14,083 nucleotides of DNA from Actinomycetota bacterium. Lineage in GTDB: Bacteria > Actinomycetota > Humimicrobiia > Humimicrobiales > Humimicrobiaceae. The notes beneath the pieces are model-generated. The model had not been told where the DNA came from, did no database searches, and saw only the letters and a program-made list of their open reading frames with translations. Shown in pieces: positions 1 to 6,263 of this stretch (position 1 is its first letter; every line of letters begins with the position of its first letter). The translations under genes were made by a program, and so were the position numbers. The stretch covers positions 1 to 14,083 of the forward strand of contig JAHILC010000028.1 of assembly GCA_018897225.1 (NCBI GenBank). The letters run 5' to 3'.

Positions 1-1032
1 AAGGGTGTTAAAATAAAAAACCGTATTGTTTTGCCACCAATGGTCCGTTTTGGATGGTCTGATGAAAAAGGCTTTGTATCTGATAAACATATAAAACATT
101 ATTCTAAAATTGCTGAAGGAGGAGCTGGACTGATAATTATAGAAGCACTGGCCATAGCCAAAGATGGAAAGCTTTCAAAAGACCAGCTTGGAATATGGTC
201 AGATGACCATATTGATGGTATCAGCAAAATAGCAGAAGCCTGCCACAAATATGGCTCAGTAATTACAGCACAGATACATCATGCCGGGCTGGAAACCCCC
301 GCATCGGTATCTAAAATAGCTTTAGCTCCATCAGACTTTAAGAAAAGTGGCCGTTTGGCTGCAAAAGCCTTAAGCGTTGAAGAAATCCAGAAGATTCAGG
401 AGCAATTTGTGGACGCTGCAAAAAGAGCCAGAAAAGCTGGCCTTGACGGCATTGAGCTCCATGGAGCTCATGGGTACCTGATTAGTCAGTTTATGTCTCC
501 AATAACAAACAAAAGAGACGATAATTATGGTAGTGACCTGGCTGGAAGATCAACTTTTGCCTGCCAGATAATTGAAATGGTAAAAAGCAGTGCTGGAAGT
601 GATGATTTTATAATTGGATATAGAATGGGTGGTAATGAACCAACATTGGATGAAGGAAGAAAAATTGCAAAAATTCTTGAAGACGCTGGAATTGATCTTT
701 TGCATGTATCATCTGGCATAGAAGGCGATACAATTCCCAAGCCTCCACCAGATTTTGATTATAGCTGGATTGTCTACTGCGGTACAGAAATAAAAAAACA
801 AGTACGAATTCCTGTAGTCGTGGTGTACAGAATAAAGACTCCAAAACAGGGTAAATACCTTATTGAAAATGACCTGGCTGATTTTGTTGCAGTAGGAAGA
901 GGCCATCTTTGTGATACAGATTGGGCAAATAAGGCAAGAGATGATTTAAAAGTCATTAAGTGCCTGGAGTGTGCAGAATGCTTTTGGTTTGATGAGATTG
1001 AAAAATGTCCCAGATATAATAGCTCTCAATAG
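1..1032 (+). CDS. NADH:flavin oxidoreductase, Old Yellow Enzyme family (5'-truncated by window edge)
   Basis: FMN-dependent ene-reductase-type TIM barrel, expected in the cytoplasm. The frame is open from base 1, and the first visible residues KGVKIKNRIVLPPM are the usual strand-1 motif of the family, so only the extreme N-terminus is missing and 343 residues are visible. Seen motifs: QIHHAG (family QLxHAG); HGAHGYLISQFMSP with the paired His that bind the substrate carbonyl; KRDDNYGSDLAGR (family RxDxYGGSxxNR); and VAVGRGHLCDTDW, the FMN phosphate region. The position of the YqjM active-site Cys after the PPM motif is Val. The usual GG before the FMN phosphate loop reads YR (VVVVYRIKT). The protein ends after the barrel with a Cys cluster, C-x2-C-x2-C-x8-C, like the start of the Fe-S segment of 2-enoate reductase relatives, but without their C-terminal flavodoxin and NADH domains. 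The substrate cannot be predicted. Confidence 0.93.
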   Translation, partial: KGVKIKNRIVLPPMVRFGWSDEKGFVSDKHIKHYSKIAEGGAGLIIIEALAIAKDGKLSKDQLGIWSDDHIDGISKIAEACHKYGSVITAQIHHAGLETPASVSKIALAPSDFKKSGRLAAKALSVEEIQKIQEQFVDAAKRARKAGLDGIELHGAHGYLISQFMSPITNKRDDNYGSDLAGRSTFACQIIEMVKSSAGSDDFIIGYRMGGNEPTLDEGRKIAKILEDAGIDLLHVSSGIEGDTIPKPPPDFDYSWIVYCGTEIKKQVRIPVVVVYRIKTPKQGKYLIENDLADFVAVGRGHLCDTDWANKARDDLKVIKCLECAECFWFDEIEKCPRYNSSQ

Positions 1033-1439
1033 CGTTACAATAGGAACTATATCGCAGCAAAAAATGGCCAATTAACAAAATCGGAACTATATCGCAAAAA
1101 ATATGTTTTTCTTCTTTTTGTCTGAAGTTTAAATAAAAATAGTGAGCAACATAGTAGGGTAAATAAAAATAACCTTAAAAAAACAATCCTGTATAAAGAT
1201 ATCCTCGCTCAAGCTCAATATTGTGTTTTCAACATTTTGTATAGCAGATAACCATTTCAGATATATATTAAGCAGTTTTATCAAGTTTAGTTATTATTAT
1301 GGGTTTTGGGTTGACTACAAATTTCTGAGAATTATTGATTAAGACGAGAGCTATAAACTATAGATACTTAAAAGATTTGTTTAGTGTTTTGAGTATAAGT
1401 ATTGAAATTTTAGATATATTATAGTTAATTCTTAAAAAA
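1033..1439. other. Gene-free AT-rich intergenic region
   Basis: No reading frame with coding character was found on either strand. It contains the 14-bp direct repeat pair at 1043-1096, listed separately. The rest is AT-rich with frequent stops. Convergent genes end on both sides of it, so terminators would be expected, but I see no strong hairpin followed by a T-run. Confidence 0.6.
1043..1096. repeat. Pair of 14-bp direct repeats (GGAACTATATCGCA), 40-bp period
   Basis: Perfect copies lie at 1043-1056 and 1083-1096, starting 10 bp after the reductase stop codon. Both are followed closely by a run of A (after GC in the first copy, directly in the second). The exact 40-bp offset is near four helical turns. 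A protein-binding site or the internal repeat of an insertion-sequence end are both possible. No transposase gene is present nearby. Confidence 0.7.
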
Positions 1440-4294
1440 TTAATAACCCTTGTAAAATCTAATAAAATATACCCACCAATTATTAAACATACCATTAGAA
1501 TCAAAGCCATCTGCTTTAGGTACATGTGATAGCTACCATATATGATGTAACCTCATATCACCATTGCCCCACTCAGAGCAATTAACTTCTTTTTTTTCTC
1601 CAGTTAAATCTGGATAATTCAACCAATCATCACAAGTGGAATATACATATCTACGGTTTCCCCAATCATAATCACTTTCACTGTTTGGAGCATAATGTAC
1701 ATTTCCACAGCCAGCCTCACCTGGCGCTATTTTGTCATAAAGAGTAAACTTATCCCAATAATTTACCCCCTTAATACTTTTATTAGTAAATACATGCGAT
1801 AATATTGATTCTACTCTTGGCCGAAATTTTCAAGCATACAGTCAACTCCACGCTCATAATTAAAACTCATAATAATAAAATTTTTCTTCAATTCCGGAAC
1901 AACCAATGGATTGGAGTTACACCATATAGGATTGGGGCCAATCATTAATGATTCATACATTCCAGAAAACGGCTGTGCAAAAATCAATACCTCATCAATT
2001 TCACCATTATTTAATCTTGTTGTTAAACTATTAGTATTAATAATCCATCTATAATCCGCCATTCCTGTGGCTTGATTTTTTTCATAAGCATGCCAGCCAT
2101 TCCAACCCCACCAATCCCATCTCTCGGAGCTTGCTTTTTGAAAATGTTCATAAAAAGTTTCTGGAGTATACTGAAAACCATCAGTATATGGAATTATGTC
2201 ATTTATATCTATCCAATCTATAATCTCGTAAATAACTTTACCACCTGAACATATATTAATGTCATTAATATATCCTTGCGCCAAATCTCTCGGATTATTC
2301 CAACCACATAACTCATGAAGAAATTTATTACCATGTGATTTAAGTATTGGATCATAATTTAAAACAAGAGTTTTTATTTTTATTGGAAATGCTATTCCCG
2401 TTGTATCTTTATTACTTAAAACAGTTTCATTATTTTTAGATGTAATATTTGGATTTTCTTTTGTTATTTCATTTGCTTGATTATCAATATAAACAATCCT
2501 TCCTTTTTCATCCTTAAGAAAAGAATTAAAATCAATAGAAATTTGTGGACAATCAAATTCATCACACGCTTCTCTCATTACCATTGCAAAATTTCCAATC
2601 TCATTAGCCCAAACTATACTAAAGTCATTAGTAGCGTTAGTATTGTCTATTGTTAAAAGGACACTACCTTCACAATAAGATTTTGGTTGAAATACATCCA
2701 TATCAATAGGTTTCATAGGCTCTTTTAGAAAATATGAAAATTCAATTCTTCCAAGAATATTATTTAAGCCAATGTGTACTGTATTTGCTCCTTCTTCAGA
2801 AAAAGAACCCCCACCGAATCTTAACGCACCTTCAATCGGAGCAACAATCTCTGTGCCTTCGGATAAATTAAAAACTATAAAATTTATATTCATAAAATTA
2901 TTGTCTTTATCATAAAATCCCGTTGTATCAACTTTTGCAGTAAAGTTATTATATTTCATGGGGTTAAAGGGAAAAGCAGGAGGCCAACCTTTAGATTCCT
3001 GCAGTTCTTGTACTCTTTCTAAAGGTAATCCTACAAATAAATCCTGCCATTTACCTTTTAAAATATTACTTGAAAGAATAATTTTGTGGTTGTTTTCATC
3101 CCAATAACCAACAATTGAGTTGTCTTTTTTATCAGTATAGACCCACTTATTATATTTCCAAATATTATCTAATCCATTTATCTTTATTCCATTAAAAGTA
3201 TCTTTTGTTTCTGAAATAAGAATATTATTTTTTGAATTCCTGTTTTTTATTTCTTCATCTGAAGGAAAATTATCTGAAGCAATAACAGATACTTTGATAT
3301 TTTTAATTTCTAAAAATACATTTTCTACTGTTTCAAGGTTCTTTATAACCTTATACCATTGTCTTTCTTCATCAAAACCTACTTTATATACATTAAAAAA
3401 CATCTCTAAACACGGTTTTATATCTAATGGGAAACTATTATAATTTTTTTCATACTCATTATTTAACAATAATAAAGGTGTACCTATTTTTGTTTCTGTC
3501 TTATACCAGGGAGGACCACTTGGATTAGGATTGTCGTACTTTTTAATATCATCTGGACTCATTGCAAATGAACTAATACAATTATTAATTTCATTAATAG
3601 TTATATGAGCACCTAAAATTTCATCGGGTTCTTTATATTTTAATTGATCTGTGGAATTTAAAGTTAGTCTCATCGTATTTTGATGGGAATCTTTATATTC
3701 CTCAAAGCTTTTATTATTAATTATACATCCATTCCATTCATCAGTAATTTTTGTTTCTATTGGTGCATAAAGTAGAGTATTATCTGGGATTTTTATCTGT
3801 AAATGTGTATATTTATCAAGATAATAGTCTTTTTTTTCGGGATCATCATAGTTTAATTCTATTGGGTCAACATTCATTATTAATGAATTTGTCCTTACTA
3901 AATCAAATGGAATTGGAAACTGGAATTCATGAGTCTTGTATAGATTACTTTCCTGTAAATCTTTTATTATTTCTGGAATTAAACAAATAGAACTTTCGAC
4001 TATTCCATTAAGTTCAAATGCATCTTTTATAAAAACTCCAACTTTAACATCTGCATCTAAACCATAATTGTTATCTGCTAATGTACTAAAAATATTGGTT
4101 TCTTTATCATAATATAAACCTTCTATTTCAGGAACAATAATGCCTTTATCTTCAACAGGTCCAGACTCTTTTTCTTCTATAATAGATGTTATTTCAGTAG
4201 AAGTTTCCTTTTCAACTTTTGTTGTAGTTTTACATGCAGGAAAAATAAAAATGAAAGAGATAATCAATAAAATTACAAATGTTTTCTTAATCAT
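1440..4294 (-). pseudogene. Large secreted lipoprotein of unknown function, 3' end disrupted by frameshift and nonsense codon
   Basis: The intact part (4294 to 1811) encodes 827 aa. The start has an AAGGGA ribosome binding site 10 nt upstream and a lipoprotein signal peptide ending FIFPAC with Cys21, so the product should be an anchored envelope protein. Residues about 165-240 and 470-520 each contain an APIE motif in beta-rich sequence, which faintly recalls lysostaphin-like (M23) folds without clear catalytic residues. From about 637 there is a Trp-rich domain (GWNNPRDLAQGYI, EIDEVLIFAQPFSGMYES, FNYERGVDCMLENF) like a recurrent domain of secreted hypothetical proteins, as I recall it. Coding continues in the -1 frame from about 1823 for 96 codons (VESILSHVF, YDKIAPGEAGCGNVHY, DYDWGNRRYVYS). 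It then meets TAG at 1533-1535, where Trp is expected, and runs on through LSHVPKADGF and NNWWVYF to TAA at 1440-1442. Full length would be about 951 aa. Decay, recoding or sequence error are all possible. Confidence 0.8.
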
Positions 4295-4338
4295 ATTGCT
4301 TAATTCCCTTAAATTTAAGTAACTATTAAATTTTCATA

Positions 4339-4367
4339 ATTATAACCATTCCTTTCGCTTCGCTCAA
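4339..4367 (-). promoter_or_regulatory. Sigma70-type promoter of the large lipoprotein gene
   Basis: On the minus strand, TTGAGC (4367-4362) is followed after exactly 17 nt by TATAAT (4344-4339). Transcription would begin near 4332, leaving a leader of about 38 nt that carries the AAGGGA ribosome binding site. The -35 matches the consensus at four of six positions and the -10 at all six. Confidence 0.6.
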
Positions 4368-4417
4368 GGCACAAAACGTAATGAAAGAATTTCTTTCAGA
4401 CTTATACCAAAAAAATA

Positions 4418-4461
4418 CCTGATAAAATATCACAATAATTAAGCTTGTATTTTATCACAGG
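4418..4461. repeat. Imperfect inverted repeat, possible hairpin
   Basis: The left arm CCTGATAAAATA (4418-4429) pairs with the right arm TATTTTATCACAGG (4448-4461), apart from a 2-nt bulge. The loop is 18 nt. No T-run follows directly, so I do not call it a terminator. It overlaps the end of a possible decayed minus-strand gene. Confidence 0.4.
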
Positions 4462-4762
4462 AAAATTTCAGTCTGTTCGTGAGTTTGTTTTTGCACTGTA
4501 TTCTGTACCATGACCTAAATCCTTTTTTGGTCAGTAAATCAAACATAGTATGCAGCACGACGAGTAACATTAATTAAACTTGCAACCTTAGTTCTGGAAT
4601 AAAAATATCTCTATCTGAATACATAATCCTGGTTCTAACTTCGTACGCTATGGCCAGCCAAGCATGACAACAAATTCTTTCAGTCCTGTCAGTGCTTACA
4701 GGAATTTCCTTAGAATAATCCAAAATCTTATCTTCGCCTTTGACGGTGGCTGTTTTTAGTAT
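4439..4762 (-). pseudogene. Possible decayed gene remnant (hypothetical)
   Basis: Minus-strand frame 4762-4574 is open for 62 codons without a start codon and reads like protein (KGEDKILDYSKEIP, AWLAIAYEVRTRIMYSDRD). Near 4590 a second frame reads RTKVASLINVTRRAAYYV, which resembles a helix-turn-helix. Past 4550 the first frame again looks coding (LLTKKGFRSWYRIQCKNKL) until TAA at 4439-4441. Joining these needs two frame changes, so this would be a heavily decayed gene. I do not recognise the family, and chance open frames remain possible. Confidence 0.3.
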
Positions 4763-4840
4763 TTAAATTTTTAGGTTGCAGTGGACCAGATGAGGATAAT
4801 ACTAAAAAAATATGAGTAGTTTTTAAACCTATATTAACCT

Positions 4841-4869
4841 TTGACATTAATAACGCAATGCGTTAATAT
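4841..4869 (+). promoter_or_regulatory. higBA promoter with palindromic operator in the spacer
   Basis: TTGACA (4841-4846), a 17-nt spacer and TAATAT (4864-4869) make a near-consensus sigma70 promoter. The spacer holds a perfect palindrome, TAACGCA-A-TGCGTTA (4851-4865), which reaches into the -10. HigA-type antitoxins repress their own operons by binding such palindromes, so this is the expected HigA operator (inference). Transcription would start at about 4876, the first base of the higB start codon, so the toxin message is probably leaderless. No Shine-Dalgarno sequence precedes that ATG. Confidence 0.8.
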
Positions 4870-4875
4870 AATAAT

Positions 4876-5157
4876 ATGATAATTTCGTTTCGAGATAAAG
4901 AAACTGAAAAAATTTGGAAGCAGCAATACTCCAGGCAATTACCTAGGGATATTCAGAGAATTGGCCTGAGAAAGCTAATAATAATAAATAGAGCAAAAGA
5001 TTTAAATGATTTAAATATTCCACCGGTAAATAAACTTGAACAATTAACCAGGAACAGGCAAGGGCAACTCAGTATTAGGATAAACGACCAATGGAGAATT
5101 TGTTTTTATTGGGAAAATGGAATTGCCAGGTTTGTTGAAATAACCGATTATCATTAG
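4876..5157 (+). CDS. higB: HigB-type mRNA interferase toxin (RelE superfamily)
   Basis: Toxin of a type II toxin-antitoxin system. HigB enzymes cut mRNA on the translating ribosome. The 93-aa length is typical. The sequence follows the family from end to end: N-terminal MIISFRDKETEKIW, the central RDIQRIGLRKL helix, then GQLSIRINDQWRICFYW and the C-terminal EITDYH, whose last Asp-Tyr-His are the conserved catalytic-region residues. The ATG at 4876 is chosen because the family starts at this point; it has no Shine-Dalgarno and sits at the predicted transcription start. It is followed by higA after 12 nt in the same reading frame, the usual order toxin then antitoxin for HigBA, which is reversed relative to most toxin-antitoxin operons. 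Confidence 0.93.
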   Translation: MIISFRDKETEKIWKQQYSRQLPRDIQRIGLRKLIIINRAKDLNDLNIPPVNKLEQLTRNRQGQLSIRINDQWRICFYWENGIARFVEITDYH

Positions 5158-5161
5158 GAGG
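5156..5161 (+). promoter_or_regulatory. Ribosome binding site of higA overlapping the higB stop
   Basis: AGGAGG at 5156-5161 overlaps the higB TAG (5155-5157) and lies 8 nt before the higA ATG. This strong site contrasts with the absence of any site before higB, which should favour antitoxin synthesis over toxin from the shared message. Confidence 0.8.
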
Positions 5162-5169
5162 AAAAAGTT

Positions 5170-5481
5170 ATGGAAAAAATTATTAATATTAAACCAGGTG
5201 AAATTCTTTTAGAAGAATTTCTTAAGCCTCTAAAAATTACTGCTTACAGGTTGTCTAAAGATACAGGAATGCCTGCTACCCGTGTGTCTCAGATTCTTAA
5301 AGGGAATCGCAGAATAACTGCTGATACTGCTTTGAGATTATCTCAATACTTTGGTAACTCTGCAGATTTTTGGATGGGAATCCAGGATGAATTTGATTTA
5401 AGAGAAGAAGTACAAAGAATCGGAGACCAATTAAATAGAATTCCAAAAGCCGCTGCCTACATTGTCTGCAAAACTGATTAG
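5170..5481 (+). CDS. higA: HigA/VapI-family antitoxin, XRE-type DNA-binding protein
   Basis: Antitoxin that neutralises HigB and represses the operon. The protein has 103 aa, typical for the family. It opens with the family signature PGEILLEEFLKPLKITAYRL, followed by a helix-turn-helix at about residues 22-48 (TGMPATRVSQILKGNRRIT) and the conserved TALRLSQYFGNSADFWMGIQ segment. The C-terminal 25 residues are charged and helical. The start is set by the AGGAGG site at 5156-5161. It should bind the palindrome at 4851-4865 (inference). Confidence 0.94.
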   Translation: MEKIINIKPGEILLEEFLKPLKITAYRLSKDTGMPATRVSQILKGNRRITADTALRLSQYFGNSADFWMGIQDEFDLREEVQRIGDQLNRIPKAAAYIVCKTD

Positions 5482-5500
5482 GCTTGGAAGTTTCTATTAA

Positions 5501-5611
5501 AGCAGGTTAGATTTAAGTATAATTTCTGTTACCCATCTTGCAGCAAGTGATATATTTATAAAACTAAATCTTGATGAGATTGATAAGAGTGTTCTTGAAT
5601 CAATAAAATAA
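5501..5611 (+). pseudogene. Short coding-like remnant downstream of higA
   Basis: A 36-codon open frame without a start codon reads LDLSIISVTHLAASD and FIKLNLDEIDKSVLESIK before TAA at 5609-5611. It looks like the C-terminal tail of a protein whose 5' part has been lost. I do not recognise it. The segment is short, so chance cannot be excluded. Confidence 0.25.
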
Positions 5612-5640
5612 ATGTTTTAATTTAATTGTAATAAAAAATG

Positions 5641-5653
5641 TAATACAGTATTA
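5641..5653. repeat. 13-bp palindrome TAATACAGTATTA
   Basis: Perfect 6-bp arms around one central base, about 80 bp upstream of the DUF3887-like lipoprotein gene. It could be a regulator site, but the sequence is AT-rich here and such a palindrome can arise by chance. Confidence 0.3.
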
Positions 5654-5733
5654 TAACATTAAAAATGATATTATTAATTTAAAAAGAATATGAAAAGTGA
5701 AATATGATAACTATATTTAAGAAAGAGGGAGAA

Positions 5734-6144
5734 ATGAAGAGAAACAAACTACTTCTAATTTTAGCTCTAACAGTAGCAATAATTTTAATTGCTTTACCAA
5801 CATTTACTGGATGTGGTAAAGTTGCACAATTTTCAGATCCCATTACTGAAAATATTTTAATATCAATGAATAAAGCTGATTATGTTGGCTTTTCAATGGA
5901 TTTTGATGAAACAATGAAAGCTGAGTTAACTGAAGCTGCTTTTCCTGATTTTTTAGCCCAGATAAACGGGGTAATTGGTAACTATAAAGAAGGTTCTAAA
6001 AAAATAGTAGAAGTTAGCATTAAAAATGATTTAACCACTGCAACTTATACGGCTGATTTTGAAAAAGCTGAAGATGTTAGCGTCGAAGTTACCTTTAAGA
6101 AAATAAACAACCAAATGAAGGTTGTTGGTTTGTGGCTTAAGTAG
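5734..6144 (+). CDS. DUF3887-like small lipoprotein
   Basis: Predicted envelope-anchored lipoprotein of 136 aa. I place the start at the ATG at 5734, directly behind a GAGGGAG ribosome binding site and giving a proper signal peptide: basic MKRNK, a hydrophobic stretch, then TFTGC with the lipid-modified Cys27. An in-frame ATG at 5704 would add ten residues but has no ribosome binding site. The mature part is one small domain with features recalled from DUF3887: an early helix followed by F-x-x-D-F-D-E-T-M-K (about residue 45), a G-x-Y turn (GVIGNYKEG) and a closing beta region TATYTADFEKAEDVSVEVTF ending KVVGLWLK. Members of this fold are small secreted alpha+beta proteins of unknown function. 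It stands alone and is convergent with the ATPase gene. Confidence 0.8.
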   Translation: MKRNKLLLILALTVAIILIALPTFTGCGKVAQFSDPITENILISMNKADYVGFSMDFDETMKAELTEAAFPDFLAQINGVIGNYKEGSKKIVEVSIKNDLTTATYTADFEKAEDVSVEVTFKKINNQMKVVGLWLK

Positions 6145-6228
6145 TCTGTGGTTTAAACAAAGATCAATTTCGCAATTTCAAAATAGGTATCAGATCAATT
6201 ACTTACTTTTCAGGTTTAGTCAGAGGTA

Positions 6229-6239
6229 GGTTCGAATCC
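6229..6239 (+). other. tRNA T-loop-like sequence (possible tRNA 3'-end remnant)
   Basis: GGTTCGAATCC has the TTCGAAT loop and the G53-C61 pair of a tRNA T-arm, followed by CCTGCA in an acceptor-like position. Only the two G-C pairs and one A-T pair of the expected five-base stem form, and no D-arm, anticodon arm or 5' acceptor strand is present upstream. If real, it is a fragment. It lies at the edge of the ATPase gene, where base composition changes. Confidence 0.25.
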
Positions 6240-6263
6240 TTTCCCTGCATAGCGCAAAGGGAA
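6240..6263. repeat. Hairpin between convergent genes
   Basis: TTCCC-TGC at 6241-6248 can pair with GCA-(AA)-GGGAA at 6254-6263, giving an 8-bp stem with a small bulge and a 5-nt loop. It lies just downstream of the ATPase stop on the minus strand and could help end transcription from either side. No T-run follows directly. A perfect 12-bp palindrome, GGAATTAATTCC (6260-6271), adjoins it. Confidence 0.4.

Noticed and set aside
1033..1439. CRISPR array or tandem repeat suggested by the direct repeats
   Set aside because: Only two copies of 14 bp are present, shorter than CRISPR repeats, with no cas genes.
3751..3990. 79-codon plus-strand open frame
   Set aside because: Antisense to the large lipoprotein gene, with composition expected from reverse reading of AT-rich coding DNA.
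6181..6250. Complete tRNA gene
   Set aside because: Only the T-loop element is present; the D-arm, anticodon arm and 5' acceptor strand are missing, and the T-stem pairs poorly.
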